Positions 7,586-17,551 of a DNA stretch of 64,000 bases are shown here, piece by piece. Location: contig CAWAXW010000006.1 in NCBI GenBank assembly GCA_963786155.1, forward strand, positions 2,356,001-2,420,000, in the 5' to 3' direction. Each line of letters opens with the position of its first letter. Position 1 is the first letter of the stretch. Under the pieces are notes generated by a model. It was not told the DNA's origin and did not search any database. It saw only the letters and a list, made by a program, of their open reading frames with translations. The translations under genes were made by a program, and so were the position numbers. Source of the stretch: CAWAXW01 sp963786155. GTDB taxonomy: Bacteria; Actinomycetota; CADDZG01; WHSQ01.

Positions 7586-7777
7586 TCAGTGCACGCCCAG
7601 CCATTCCACGGCCAAGATGACCCCGGCCACCGCCGCCCCACCCAGGACGAAGGGCCTGGCTCGGACCAGGCCCGGGGGGATCGGATCGAACAGGAGCGGC
7701 GCAAGCAGAGTGATCATCAGGCCCGCTGCACCCAGGAGCGTCGAAGCCAGGACGGCTATGTGCCAGATCTCGTGGAC
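7586..7777 (-). CDS. Possible small membrane protein with two transmembrane segments
   Basis: An open frame after the TldE stop encodes HEIWHIAVLAS, then two hydrophobic stretches (GLMITLLAPLLF and GGAAVAGVILAVEWLG), ending at 7586. No in-frame ATG, GTG or TTG precedes the first hydrophobic segment, only CTG or an internal ATG, so the start is unsettled or an indel hides it. Function unknown. It could also be non-coding extension of the frame. Confidence 0.35.
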   Translation of the reverse strand, partial: VHEIWHIAVLASTLLGAAGLMITLLAPLLFDPIPPGLVRARPFVLGGAAVAGVILAVEWLGVH

Positions 7778-7788
7778 ACGAGGGCCGC

Positions 7789-9155
7789 CTAGTGGGAGGT
7801 CGTGGAGGTGAAGCGGAACTCGCCGAGCCTCAGGGCCGGGGCGACGGTCGAGCCGAACGCCGCCGAACTCGGGGGCGAAGGCTGCGAGGTCGCTTCCGAT
7901 GGCCTCGACGCTTGCGAGGGCGTCGAGCACGCTCTGGGTGAAGCGGAGGTTGTGCACCGCCCCCACGATCTCGCCGTCCTCGACCCGGAAGGTGCCGTCT
8001 CGGGTCATCCCCGTCAACAAGGTGGATGGTCGGTCGAGGATGTTCACGTAGTGGAACCGAGTCACGAGCAGCCCGGACTTCACTCCACCGATGAGGTCTT
8101 CGAGGCTGCTGTCGCCCGACTCGAGCACGACGTTCGCCGCGTAGGGACCGAACTCGCTCGACCCGGAGTAGTGGCCCGTCGAGGCCCCGCCCAGTTTCCG
8201 CGCGGTGCGCAGGTCCGTTACCGGTTCCGTCGCCCGGCCCCCGTCGATGACGGCGACCCGTTTCTTGGGGACGCCCTCGAAATCGAATCCGAGGCCGACC
8301 GACGGTCCGGCCCAGACGTCGTCGGCAACGGTGACGGTCGAGGCGGCGACATCCTGTCCCCCCTTGTGAACCAGGAAGCTCTCGCCCTCGATCACCTGCT
8401 TGGCTCCGAAGCCCGCGTAGGACAGGTATTCGAGCATCGTCGCCACCGCCGGTGCTTCGAGCACCACCTCGTAGGTGCCTGCCTCGGCATCCACCGCACC
8501 CTTAGCCGTCGAGGCTTTGTCGCGGCGCGGCTGGCGGCGGCCTCGACGTCAACTTCTCGGAGGGCGTGGGATGAGCCCTCTCCCCATCCCGTCGCGTCGC
8601 CGTTGTCGGCCAAACAAGTCGTGACGCAGCGTGTGTAGCCATCGAAGCAGGCGATGCCCGTCGACGTGAATACGCCGTAAGTGTGCGCGCTTGTCTCGTA
8701 GATGCCAGCGGCGGCTGCGGATCCGGTGACGGCAAGTATCTGCCTCACCGCTTTGGCTCGTTGGTCCGGCGACGCGCCGGCGGTGTCGTCATCCCAGCGT
8801 GAACAGGCCTCCGCCGCGGCCGACCTCTTCGGGCCGGGCCAAACCGGGGAACTCCTCATCCGGCGTCGACGCGTGTGCGGCCTCGTAGCGCCTGGCCGGC
8901 GGCCTCGTTCATCGATCGGGCGTCGAGCTGATTGGTTGTAGCGACGGCCGTTCGGTCACCCACGACCGCCCGGACGTAGGCGCGCACTTCGTCGCGCACG
9001 GTGTTCTGGATGATCTGTGAGTTCGCGTAGCGAGTCAGGCCCGTGTGCGATCCAGCGAGCAGTACCTCGATCCCGTCGGGACCCTCGTAGTCCAGGACCG
9101 CTTCGGCCGCGGAGAGCGCCTGGTCTTCGGTGAGTGGTGCCGAATCTGGGTTCAC
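7789..9155 (-). CDS. tldE: TldE/PmbA-type metalloprotease subunit (frameshifted)
   Basis: The product, about 450 residues, is the PmbA/TldE partner of the TldD/TldE protease, which degrades unfolded peptides and matures some ribosomal peptides. The GTG at 9153-9155 overlaps the TldD stop (GTGA). Segments seen in order are VRDEVRAYVRAVVGDRTAVATTNQLD, EVVLEAPAVATMLEYLSYAGFGAKQV, GLGFDFEGVPKKRV and the C-terminal STVAPALRLGEFRFTSTT. Three shifts (near 8858, 8490 and 7860) split it. As in known TldE proteins, no HExxxH metal site is present, so catalysis should reside in TldD. Intact conserved blocks on each side argue for sequence errors. Confidence 0.82.
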
Positions 9156-10598
9156 TGGGCGAATCCTGTCTTCACGTTGCGGAAGCGAGCCGGCGCGGTT
9201 CCGTGCCCGACCCGCATCGTCTGGCCCGGCTGACCCTTGCCGCAGTTGGGCGTGCCCCACACCTTCCACTCGCTCTCGCCGGCGATCGCGTCGCAGGAAC
9301 CCCAGAACTCGGGGGTGATGCCCGTGTAGCGGGGGTCCTTGAGCATCTTGCCGAGCTTCCCCTTCTTGATCTCCCACGCGATCTCGCAGCCGAACTGGAA
9401 GTTCTTGCGCTTGTCGTCGATCGACCACGACTTGTTCGTCGCCATGTAGATGCCGTCGTCGACGTCGGCCAGGAGGTCTTCGAGGGTGCCTTCGCCCGGA
9501 AGGAGATTGATGTTCGTCATGCGGATGAGCGGGAAGTTCTCCCAACCTTCCGCGCGCATCGTCCCGTTCGAGCGCTCTGCTCCCATCGTCGCCGCCGTCT
9601 CGCGCGAGGACTGGAAACCAACGAGGATCCCTTCTTTGACCAGATCGGTGCGCTGCCCCTCGACGCCTTCGTCGTCGTACGCGTAGCTCCCGAGACCGCC
9701 GGGGATCGTCGCGTCGGCGGTGATGTTGACGAGCTCGGAGCCGTAACGGAGGTCGTCGAGATCGGGGATCCCGACGAACGATGTGCCGGCGAACGCGGCC
9801 TCCATCCCCAGCACGCGGTCGAGCTCGGTGGGATGACCGACGGACTCGTGCACCTGGAGCATCACCTGATGGCCGTCCAGCACGAGGTCCGTCGTCGCGG
9901 AGGGGCACTCGGGCGCGCTCAGCAAGGCCACGGCTTCCTCGGCGGTCTGCTGGGCGTTGCCGATCAGATCCATCTGTTCGATCAACTCGTAACCGGCCGC
10001 TGCGAAGTGGCCGCGGAACGAGCCCGGATAGGACCGCACTTGCACGTCGTCGTCGGAGATCGCGATCGCCTCGATCCCGCCGGCCGTTTGGGTAAAGGTC
10101 TGATCGATCTCGGTGCCTTCAGACGAATGGAACCAAACCTTCGAGCGCAGCAGATCGATGGTCCCCCGAGCGACACGGATCCCATCGACGCGCGCCATGA
10201 CCTCTGTTGCCGCCGCGAGCAAGGAGATCTTGTCCTCGAGAGAGACCTCGAACGGGTCGTTGATCGAGCGCGGTGGCCCAGGAATCCTGATGCACGGGCT
10301 CGGGAACGAGCTCGATGGGGGTTTCGATCGCGCTCGCGCTCGCCCGGCCGACTTCCACGGCGGTCTTGGCAACTTTCGCAGCGTCCGAGGGGTCGAGCGT
10401 CGCCGAGGCCGCGTAGCCCCACGCGCCGTCCACCAGGACACGAACACCGAAGCCGAGGGAGCTCGATCGTTCGAGCCCTTCGACCGTAGCCTCTCGCACC
10501 GAGACGCTCTCGCTGTGCGTGTCCACCACCCGCACGTCTGCGTAGGACGCCCCCGCTGCGGTCGCAGCGTCGAGGGCGGCCTTCAGCAGGTCGTCCAT
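9152..10598 (-). CDS. tldD: TldD zinc metalloprotease (frameshifted once)
   Basis: The ATG at 10598 opens MDDLLKAALDAATAAGASYADVRV, the usual TldD/PmbA N-terminus. One shift near 10280 then leads into the main frame. The metal-binding and catalytic motif HESVGH (in LQVHESVGHPTELDR) and the late GSYAYDDEGV and MTNINLLPGEG segments are present. Total length, about 480 residues, is normal. It forms a heterodimer with the TldE encoded next to it; the genes overlap by 4 bases. Cytoplasmic. Confidence 0.87.
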
Positions 10599-10655
10599 CG
10601 CCAGAGGCTATCGCGCTGAGTCTGCGGTCCGCCTTCGATGGACGCCCGGCTCGTT

Positions 10656-12248
10656 CTAGGCCAGGTTGGCCGAGCGGGGATATGCGACCTCCGGGTCCGT
10701 GAGGACGTTGAGGAGGTAGGGCTCGTCGGAGTCGAGAGCGCGCTTGAGGGCCGGGCCGAGATCGTCGGGATCGTCGACCATTGCGCCTTTGCCGCCGAAG
10801 GATTCCATCATCTGGTCGTAACGGAGCCCGGGCTGGAGGTCGGCCGCGACGTCGTACCCGTAGAGCCCCTTCATCGGATGCTTCTCGAGGCCCCAGATGC
10901 CGTTGTTGCCGACGATGCACAGCGCCGGGATCTTGTGGCGCACGAGGCTCTCGAGGTCCGAGGCGGCGAAGCCGATCGCTCCGTCCCCGTACAGGATCAC
11001 GACACGGCGGTCTGGATTCAGCACTCCGGCGGCCAATGCGTAGCCGGGCCCAACCCCCAGGCACCCGAAGGGGCCGGGATCGAGCCAGGATCCACCTACA
11101 TAGCTCGGGACCTCGCGACCCGCATAGCTGACGAAGTCGCCGCCGTCGCCGATGACGATCGCGTCGCGCTCGAGCAGGGGCACGAGCTCTCCATAAACGC
11201 GCATCGGGTGGATGGGACGTTGATCGCTGTGGGCCTCGCTCTGTGCCGCGTCCCTCTTCTCTTGTTCGACGCCGCGCAGGGTCTCGACCCATCCAGAGGT
11301 GTCGGGGGTCTTGCCGAGCTCGCTTGCGATCGCCGTAAAGACCGCGGTCAGTGGGGCTTCGCTCGATGCCGCAAGCTCCACATGACTCGCGACGGGAGTG
11401 TCGAGGTGAACGACCTTGGCGAATCCCTGTCCGAAGCCGAGTCTGAAATCGAGCGGGGTCCCGGCGACGATCACGAGGTCTGCTTGCTTGAACGCAGCCG
11501 AGCGCGCCCGGGCGAACGCAAGCTCGTGGTCTGCCGGGATACACCCCCGGCCCTGACCGTTGACGATGCACGGGATGCGGGCGCTTTCGACGAGGCGGAC
11601 GAGGGCCTCATCGGCGCGCGACAGCCACACATTCGAGCCGGCCACGATCACCGGGCGCTCCGCGTTCTCGATCAGGCGAGCGATGTCCGAAACATCTCCG
11701 GCGTCGGGAGCGGGTGGCGCGGCAGGCTCTGGGAGATCGAAATCCCCCATGTTGAAGAGCACGTCCAGGGGGAAGTCCAGGAACCGGGGGCCACGCGGCG
11801 GCGTCGCCGCGTCGCGTGCCGCGTCGAGCACAGCCTTCGCAACATCCGCGATGTCGGTGACCGTGTTTCCCGGTGCCAGCGGGTCGACGAACGGGACGTG
11901 GTCGATCTCTTGAAGGCTCCCCTGCCCCCAGCGGAAATGGGGTGCGCGACCCCCGAGCACAAGCATCGGCGCGTTGTTGAAACGAGCCTGCGCGATCGCA
12001 CTCATCGCGTTGGTGACGCCCGGGCCCGCGGTGACAACGGCAACGCCGATGCCGCGGCCGAGCCGAGCGTAGGCCTCTGCCGCGAAGCCCGCGGTCTGCT
12101 CGTGCCGCACGTCGACGATGCCGATTTTCTCCTGCACGCACCCGTCGAAGATCGGGAAGATGTGTCCGCCGCTAAGGGTGAAGATGTGATCAACGCCCAA
12201 CGACTTGAGAGCTTTCGCTACCGCGAGGCCCCCGTGTCCCTCAGCCAT
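10656..12248 (-). CDS. Acetolactate synthase-like TPP enzyme (IlvG type)
   Basis: The 530-residue protein has the three-domain POX/AHAS fold: a PYR domain (SGGHIFPIFDGC, RHEQTAGFAAEAYAR with the catalytic Glu), a central domain, and a PP domain with the GDGAIGF...NN TPP/Mg motif (VILYGDGAIGFAAS...IVGNNG). SLQEIDHVPF and the overall pattern resemble mycobacterial IlvG, which is often called an acetolactate synthase but whose substrate is not settled; a 2-hydroxyacyl-CoA lyase role is another option. No regulatory small subunit is adjacent. It lies just upstream of tldD in the same direction and downstream of a small unknown gene. Confidence 0.8.
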   Translation of the reverse strand: MAEGHGGLAVAKALKSLGVDHIFTLSGGHIFPIFDGCVQEKIGIVDVRHEQTAGFAAEAYARLGRGIGVAVVTAGPGVTNAMSAIAQARFNNAPMLVLGGRAPHFRWGQGSLQEIDHVPFVDPLAPGNTVTDIADVAKAVLDAARDAATPPRGPRFLDFPLDVLFNMGDFDLPEPAAPPAPDAGDVSDIARLIENAERPVIVAGSNVWLSRADEALVRLVESARIPCIVNGQGRGCIPADHELAFARARSAAFKQADLVIVAGTPLDFRLGFGQGFAKVVHLDTPVASHVELAASSEAPLTAVFTAIASELGKTPDTSGWVETLRGVEQEKRDAAQSEAHSDQRPIHPMRVYGELVPLLERDAIVIGDGGDFVSYAGREVPSYVGGSWLDPGPFGCLGVGPGYALAAGVLNPDRRVVILYGDGAIGFAASDLESLVRHKIPALCIVGNNGIWGLEKHPMKGLYGYDVAADLQPGLRYDQMMESFGGKGAMVDDPDDLGPALKRALDSDEPYLLNVLTDPEVAYPRSANLA

Positions 12249-12257
12249 CGCGAGTGG

Positions 12258-12524
12258 TCAGTCGCCGTGGCCGGTGCTGCGCATCACGCCGCCGGCTCCG
12301 GAGCTGCCGTCGGATGCGGTCTCGCGCGACGATCGGCGGATCACCTCGTCGCTCTCGGGATCCATCGTTGCGGGATCGTTCGTGCGCTCCTCGGATTCCT
12401 CGAGCAGCCGGCGGGCGACCTTCTCGGCGGCCTCCGGCGTGTCCGCCTCGGGCCGGCCCTCGCGCATGAGCTTCGCGGCCAGGCGTTGGACCTTGTCCTC
12501 GAAAGACTCCTCGACCCCTGTCAT
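12258..12524 (-). CDS. Small acidic/basic hypothetical protein
   Basis: An 88-residue protein rich in Glu and Arg, predicted helical in its first half (EESFEDKVQRLAAKLM...EKVARRLLEESEERT) with a disordered Gly/Ser tail. The ATG at 12522-12524 has no strong ribosome site. It is immediately upstream of the IlvG-like gene and probably co-transcribed. No family recognised. Confidence 0.5.
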   Translation of the reverse strand: MTGVEESFEDKVQRLAAKLMREGRPEADTPEAAEKVARRLLEESEERTNDPATMDPESDEVIRRSSRETASDGSSGAGGVMRSTGHGD

Positions 12525-12615
12525 GCGGGGAGTTTAATCACAGGCGTCAGGGAAAGCGGACCCACTCGAAGTGCATTCTGTCGGGACGTGGGACACACCG
12601 GCCGGGCGGGACGGG

Positions 12616-13698
12616 CTAGTCCACCGTCCAAGTGTCGCCAGAGGTTAGGAGGCGGGTTAGGTCGCCGGGGCCTTGTTGTTCGGCGGCCATGCGTAGTTGG
12701 GTTTCCATCGCGTCGCCGTAGACCGGGCGTTCCACCGAGCGGAAGATACCTAGAGGTGTCGGTTGAGTCGGGCCCGATGCCAGGCGTGAGAGGGCGAACG
12801 CGAGGCTCGGGTCGTCGCGGTGGGCGTCGTGGACCAGGATCTTGTCTTCGCCTGCGGAGGCGACCTCGACTATCTCGAGTTGGCCATCGGCGCGCATCAC
12901 GACGCCCTTCTCATCGTTGGCGCCGAAGCGGATGGGCTTGCCGTGCTCGATGAAGATGCGGTTGCCGGTCGCGCCCTCCTTGGAGCTGAGGGCGAGGAAG
13001 GCGCCGTCGTTGAAGATGTTGCAGTTCTGGTAGATCTCGACGAAGGCTGAGCCGCGGTGCTCGGTCGCGGCCCGCAGGACCTCGGGCAGGTGCTTGCGAG
13101 CGACGTCCATCGTTCGTGCCACGAACGTCGCCTCGGCCCCCAGAGCCATCGAGATCGGGTTGAACGGTCTCTCCAACGAGCCGAACGGGGTCGACTTCGT
13201 AACCTTCCCCTGCTCCGATGTGGGCGAGTACTGGCCTTTGGTGAGGCCGTAGATCTGGTTGTTGAACATCAACAGTTTGAGGTTGACGTTGCGGCGCAGC
13301 GCGTGGATCAAGTGATTGCCACCGATCGACAGAGCGTCACCGTCGCCCATGACCACCCACACGTTGAGGTCCGGGCGTGCAGTTGCGATACCGGTCGCGA
13401 TAGCGGGAGCCCGGCCGTGGATGCCGTGCAGGCCGTAGGTGTTCATGTAATAGGGGAAGCGAGAGGCACATCCGATCCCCGAGACGAACACGATCTTCTC
13501 GCGCGGGATGCCGAGCTCCGGCATCACGCTCTGGACCGCGGCGAGGATCGCGTAGTCGCCACATCCCGGGCACCAGCGGACCTCTTGGTCTGAGACGAAA
13601 TCCTTGCGCGTCAGCGTGTCGACCGGGCCGCCCTCGGTTATGCCGCGGCTCCCTTCGTCGAATACGGGGGTGCCGCCCCCAGTGGCATCGGCGGCCAC
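12616..13698 (-). CDS. korB: 2-oxoacid:ferredoxin oxidoreductase beta subunit (KorB)
   Basis: The 360-residue subunit carries WCPGCGDYA at about residue 42, then GIGCASRFPYY and GDGDALSIGGNH, the TPP-binding motif, and NNQIYGLTKGQYSPTS, all typical of KorB. Together with KorA it oxidises 2-oxoglutarate (or another 2-oxoacid) to acyl-CoA and reduces ferredoxin. Its GTG overlaps the KorA stop (TAGTG), so the two are coupled. The long N-terminal tail (about 30 residues) before TRKDF is not needed, and a later start is possible. A 7Fe ferredoxin is encoded 2 kb upstream and is a plausible electron acceptor. Confidence 0.92.
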   Translation of the reverse strand: MAADATGGGTPVFDEGSRGITEGGPVDTLTRKDFVSDQEVRWCPGCGDYAILAAVQSVMPELGIPREKIVFVSGIGCASRFPYYMNTYGLHGIHGRAPAIATGIATARPDLNVWVVMGDGDALSIGGNHLIHALRRNVNLKLLMFNNQIYGLTKGQYSPTSEQGKVTKSTPFGSLERPFNPISMALGAEATFVARTMDVARKHLPEVLRAATEHRGSAFVEIYQNCNIFNDGAFLALSSKEGATGNRIFIEHGKPIRFGANDEKGVVMRADGQLEIVEVASAGEDKILVHDAHRDDPSLAFALSRLASGPTQPTPLGIFRSVERPVYGDAMETQLRMAAEQQGPGDLTRLLTSGDTWTVD

Positions 13699-15557
13699 TA
13701 CAACAGCTCCAACAGTCGTCGTTCGAGCTCGCCGGCGCGGAATGGCTGGCCCTGGACCTTGTTTATGGAGATCGAGTCGATCAAGAACTCCGAGCGGATG
13801 AGCTTCGACAACTGACCCGTGTTCATCTCCGGGATGATGATGCGCTCGAATCGTCTCAGCACTTCTTCTGTGTTCCTCGGGAACGGGTTCAGGTGCTTTA
13901 GATGGGCGCGAGCAACGTCGATGCCTTTGGCTTTAAGCCTGCGGGCGGCCGCTCCGATCGCTCCGTAGGTCGACCCCCACCCGAGAACGAGGACCTTTGC
14001 ATCGGACTCGCCCGCCCATTCGAGGGGATCGATATCTTCTTCGATCACCTTGATCTTGGCGGCCCGCAGTCCGGTCATGAGCTCATGGTTCTCCGGGTCG
14101 TAGGAGATGTTGCCGGTGCCGTCCGCCTTCTCGAGCCCGCCGATGCGATGCTCGAGTCCGCGGGTACCGGGTATGGCCCATGGCCGTGCCAACGTCGTCT
14201 CGTCCCGCAGATAAGGCCAGAAGTCCTCGCCGACGTTGGGACGGGTCGTGAACGGGACCGAGATGTCGGGCAACTTCCCCACGTCCGTTATGCGCCATGG
14301 CTCGGCTCCGTTGGCGAGCTGACCATCGGTCAGCAGGATCACCGGAGTCATGTACTTAATGGCAATGCGAGCCGCCTCGATCCCTGCCCAGAAACACGAT
14401 GGAGGGGAGTAAGCCGCGACGATCGGCAGCGGCGCTTCGCCGTGCCGGCCATACATCGCATGCAAGAGGTCCGACTGCTCGGCCTTCGTCGGCAAACCGG
14501 TGGACGGCCCACCACGCTGCACATCGATCACGATCAAGGGCAGCTCCAATGCGATGGCGAGGCCGATCGTCTCGGACTTCAGGTCGAGCCCAGGGCCCGA
14601 AGTCGTCGTAACCCCGAGGTGGCCCGCGAAAGCCGCTCCCAGCGCCATGCCGACGGCTGCGATCTCATCTTCGGCCTGGATCGTGCGCACCCCGAAGTTC
14701 TTGTGCCGGGAGAGCTCGTGGAGGATGTCGGATGCAGGCGTGATGGGGTAGCTGCCTAGGAAAAGAGGAAGCTTCGACTGCACGCTGGCGGCGATCAAGC
14801 CGCAGGCGAGGGCCTGGTTGCCGGTTATCCGGCGATACGTGCCCGGTGCCAGCGTGGCCGGCTTGACTTCGAACGCAATCAACTCTGCGGTCTCGCCAAA
14901 GGCGTGGCCCGCCTTCAAGGCAGCAACGTTCGCTTGCGCGATGGCCGGCTTCTTGGCGAACTTCTTCTCGAGCCAAGCGATCGTGGGTTCGAGGTCTCTG
15001 CCGTACATCCAGCAGATAACGCCGAGGGCGAGCATGTTCTTGGAGCGTTCGGCTTCCTTCTTGTTGGTCCCGGTCTCTTTCACGGCTTCGATCGTCATCG
15101 AAGTCATCGGGATCTCGTAGACCTGATAGCTCGAGAGCGAGCCGTCCTTCAACGGGTTGGAGGGGTAACCGGCCTTGTCCAGATTGCGTTCCTCGAACGC
15201 ATCCGAGTTGACGATCAAAAGTCCTCCAGGCATGAGGTCCTTGATGTTCGCCTTGAGCGCGGCCGGGTTCATCGCGATCAGCACGCCCGGCTGGTCTCCC
15301 GGGGTGAGGATGTCGTAATCGGCGAAGTGGATCTGGAACGCCGAAACCCCCGGGATCGTGCCGGCGGGGGCGCGGATCTCCGCCGGAAAGTCAGGCATGG
15401 TGGAGAGATCGTTGCCGAAGGCGGCCGTCACGGAGGTGAAGCGATCGCCGGTGAGTTGCATCCCGTCGCCGGAGTCGCCGGCGAATCGCACGACGACTCG
15501 TTCTTCCTGCCGCCTCTCACCCTTTGTCGTCGAGGGAGTGGCGGCTTGTGCACTCAT
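13698..15557 (-). CDS. korA: 2-oxoacid:ferredoxin oxidoreductase alpha subunit (gamma-alpha fusion, KorA)
   Basis: The 619-residue protein has the gamma domain first (RFAGDSGDGMQLTGDRF, residues about 25-200) and then the alpha domain with TGNQALACGLIAA, YPITPASDILHELS and EDEIAAVGMALGAAFAG. This fused order is the form found in actinobacteria and other aerobes, where it can replace 2-oxoglutarate dehydrogenase in the TCA cycle. A transketolase C-terminal-like region ends in KVQGQPF. It is the first gene of the korAB pair. No frameshift is present here, unlike many neighbours. Confidence 0.92.
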   Translation of the reverse strand: MSAQAATPSTTKGERRQEERVVVRFAGDSGDGMQLTGDRFTSVTAAFGNDLSTMPDFPAEIRAPAGTIPGVSAFQIHFADYDILTPGDQPGVLIAMNPAALKANIKDLMPGGLLIVNSDAFEERNLDKAGYPSNPLKDGSLSSYQVYEIPMTSMTIEAVKETGTNKKEAERSKNMLALGVICWMYGRDLEPTIAWLEKKFAKKPAIAQANVAALKAGHAFGETAELIAFEVKPATLAPGTYRRITGNQALACGLIAASVQSKLPLFLGSYPITPASDILHELSRHKNFGVRTIQAEDEIAAVGMALGAAFAGHLGVTTTSGPGLDLKSETIGLAIALELPLIVIDVQRGGPSTGLPTKAEQSDLLHAMYGRHGEAPLPIVAAYSPPSCFWAGIEAARIAIKYMTPVILLTDGQLANGAEPWRITDVGKLPDISVPFTTRPNVGEDFWPYLRDETTLARPWAIPGTRGLEHRIGGLEKADGTGNISYDPENHELMTGLRAAKIKVIEEDIDPLEWAGESDAKVLVLGWGSTYGAIGAAARRLKAKGIDVARAHLKHLNPFPRNTEEVLRRFERIIIPEMNTGQLSKLIRSEFLIDSISINKVQGQPFRAGELERRLLELL

Positions 15558-15635
15558 GATTTCTGGAGATCCCCTCCGCTGATGGTTGGACCCGATGCTA
15601 ACAGCCGGGTGCGCGGCCCCCTGCGATAACGCGTG

Positions 15636-15848
15636 TTACGCGGGAAAGATCTTGGCCGCCAGAATGTCCGCGACGGAAACGGAAACGACTTCGCCCCGCT
15701 TGGTCACGATCGTGATCTTCGAGTCATCCGCCGACATCACGACCCCAACGGCTTCGGAGAAGGGATATTCGGGGTCTCGGCGCAGCGCGTAACGGATCGA
15801 GACCTTCCGGCCGAGGTACGGCTTCCAGTCGTGAGGAGGCTCGGCTAC
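15636..15848 (-). CDS. Small SH3-like domain protein
   Basis: About 70 residues (WKPYLGRKVSIRYAL...VVMSADDSKITIVTKRGEVVSVSVADILAAKIF) form a small beta-barrel pattern. It is like the N-terminal SH3-like region of some actinobacterial GNAT acetyltransferases, but there is no acetyltransferase domain here. The frame is open upstream into fdxA without a normal start codon; the first plausible codon is a GTA overlapping the fdxA stop (GTAG), so the start is uncertain and an indel is possible. Probably co-transcribed with fdxA. Confidence 0.5.
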   Translation of the reverse strand, partial: VAEPPHDWKPYLGRKVSIRYALRRDPEYPFSEAVGVVMSADDSKITIVTKRGEVVSVSVADILAAKIFPA

Positions 15849-16144
15849 TCGCCGCGCTCCTCGGATGGCGCGAAGGGGCTCTCCATGGCTCCGCCGGAAG
15901 CCTCCGGGTGCTCTTCTATCCAGGTCGCCTGCTTGGCCGTGTACTCGGCCCACTCCGCCGGTATCGAATCCTCGGGGAAGATCGCGTCCACGGGACAAGC
16001 CGGAAGGCAGGCATCGCAGTCCACGCACTCCTCGGGGTGGATATATAGCTGGTCTTCGCCCTCGTAGATGCAGTCGACCGGGCACTCATCTACGCACGCG
16101 CGGTCTTTCACTCCGATACAAGGCTCGGCGATGACGTACGTCAT
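15845..16144 (-). CDS. fdxA: 7Fe ferredoxin FdxA
   Basis: The 99-residue protein has CIGVKDRACVDECPVDC for the first cluster region and CVDCDACLPACPVDAIF for the second, the arrangement of [3Fe-4S][4Fe-4S] ferredoxins of the FdxA type. A C-terminal extension of about 40 residues is typical of actinobacterial FdxA. It is a cytoplasmic electron carrier and may serve KorAB. The ATG at 16142-16144 follows a GGAGGA site. Confidence 0.93.
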   Translation of the reverse strand: MTYVIAEPCIGVKDRACVDECPVDCIYEGEDQLYIHPEECVDCDACLPACPVDAIFPEDSIPAEWAEYTAKQATWIEEHPEASGGAMESPFAPSEERGE

Positions 16145-16229
16145 GCTCGATCCTCCTCCAAGGGTCGGTCGACTATCGCGGCCATGATACCCAGGCCTGC
16201 CGGGTCGAAGCGGAGTTGTGCGATTGTGC

Positions 16230-16730
16230 TCACGGGGTGGCCGTGGACGGCGTCTTGGCTCCGCTCGGCACCGGTAGGGGGACCTGCTCCCCGCTCCGGC
16301 CGGAGTCGATGACGTTCACGAACGCGATGCTGGCCTCGTCGCAGGTCGAGCGCCTGATCTGGATCGCGCCGACTTCCTTACCCCGGCGGATGTAGATCTC
16401 CGCCTCGAAGATCTCGTTGTCCGATGCGATGATCTCGAATCCAAGGGCCTTGATCGCGGCGCGGAACTGTTTGAGCCCCTCTTCGACCGACAGCGGCAGG
16501 TTCATGGAAGCGAGATATCCCCCGCGCTCGCGGCTCACCGCGGTCAGCTGGGCCGTCCCCCCAAGCAGGAACTCCGCGGGGACGACGTCCTCGGGGATGC
16601 GAGCGCGAGGGCTGGGCAGGCCGCAGGCCGCAGGGATCTCATCGTCCGCTCCGTCGGTTTCGCCATCCCCCGAGCAACCCGCAAGAAAGAGCGTTCCGAC
16701 AAGACACACGACGAGCGCAACTTTCCTCAC
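16230..16730 (-). CDS. Lipoprotein of a small paralogous family (copy 1)
   Basis: The 166-residue precursor has a short signal and lipobox LAGC at residue 19, so it is expected to be anchored to the outer face of the membrane. The mature part contains GFEIIASDNEIFEAEIYIRRG followed by a strand with a second Cys (RRSTCDEASIAFV). The same layout is seen in the lipoprotein at 26070-26488. The GTG start overlaps the stop of the SDR gene (GTGA). Function unknown. Confidence 0.7.
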   Translation of the reverse strand: MRKVALVVCLVGTLFLAGCSGDGETDGADDEIPAACGLPSPRARIPEDVVPAEFLLGGTAQLTAVSRERGGYLASMNLPLSVEEGLKQFRAAIKALGFEIIASDNEIFEAEIYIRRGKEVGAIQIRRSTCDEASIAFVNVIDSGRSGEQVPLPVPSGAKTPSTATP

Positions 16731-17551
16731 TCAGTGCCTTCTCCGGTGGCTTCCTTGCGTGCATAGGCATAGGACCCGCTAAGTCGCCCGATCGACATCA
16801 CAAAGTCGACGGACAGCGCGTGCATCACGTCGGCTATCCGAAGCATCGGCGGGCCGACGACGACGTCTGCCTTGTTCTTCTCGATCGCCATCATCGTTGC
16901 CTTGGCCACATCCTCGGGCGTGCACGCCTTGAGTGTGCGCGGCGGCGGCCCGGCCTCGCCCTCTCGCTCCGCGAACATCCCCTCGCCGGTCACGTAGCCG
17001 GGACAGACGACGGACACGCCGATCCCATGCTCGTAGAGCTCCGCGCGCAGGGACCAAGAGAACCCGACGAGACCGTGCTTCGTAGCCGCATAACCCACAC
17101 CGAAGGGCCGCGCCGTCTTCCCGGCCACGGACGAGATGTTGACGATGTGGCCGCGCTTCCGTTCGATCATTCCGGGAACGATGAGGCGGGTGAGCAAGAG
17201 CGGGCCCGTGAGATTGATCGCGATCGCACTCTCTATGTCGTCCGGCTGCAGCCGTTCGAAGTGACCGACCAGCTCCCGGCCGGCGTTATTGACCAGAAGG
17301 TCTACGGGACCGAGCTCTGCCTCCGTTCGACGAACGAGCTCCTCGAGGCTTGCGCTGTCGGCGACATCCGTCGGCACTGCGATCGCCTTGACCCCGCGCC
17401 GGCGAACACCTTCCGCCGTGCGCTCCAGCTCGCTCTCCGAGCGCGCCGCGAGAGCGAGGTTCACGCCTCGGTCCGCCAGGTGATTGGCGAGGTGGACCCC
17501 GATGCCGCGCGATGCACCGGTGAGGATGCCGACTGAGTTACGCAATTGCAT
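16727..17551 (-). CDS. Short-chain dehydrogenase/reductase
   Basis: The 274-residue protein has the Rossmann motif TGASRGIG (residues 12-19), NNAG, the catalytic Ser of SSVAG, and YAATKHG (Tyr/Lys). A C-terminal extension of about 40 residues resembles SDRs linked to lipid or retinol-type substrates. It overlaps the GMC oxidoreductase stop by 14 bases, suggesting a joint oxidation step, for example of an alcohol or sterol. Cofactor choice and substrate are not evident. Confidence 0.85.
   Translation of the reverse strand: MQLRNSVGILTGASRGIGVHLANHLADRGVNLALAARSESELERTAEGVRRRGVKAIAVPTDVADSASLEELVRRTEAELGPVDLLVNNAGRELVGHFERLQPDDIESAIAINLTGPLLLTRLIVPGMIERKRGHIVNISSVAGKTARPFGVGYAATKHGLVGFSWSLRAELYEHGIGVSVVCPGYVTGEGMFAEREGEAGPPPRTLKACTPEDVAKATMMAIEKNKADVVVGPPMLRIADVMHALSVDFVMSIGRLSGSYAYARKEATGEGTE

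Noticed and set aside
7586..7777. Hemolysin III-like C-terminus (HEIWH)
   Set aside because: The HEIWH string is similar, but the remaining helices and earlier motifs of that family are absent and the frame has no start.
12616..15557. Pyruvate:ferredoxin rather than 2-oxoglutarate:ferredoxin oxidoreductase
   Set aside because: The gamma-alpha fusion with a separate short beta subunit matches KorAB; a pyruvate-specific enzyme of the single-chain type is excluded, though substrate range is not proven.
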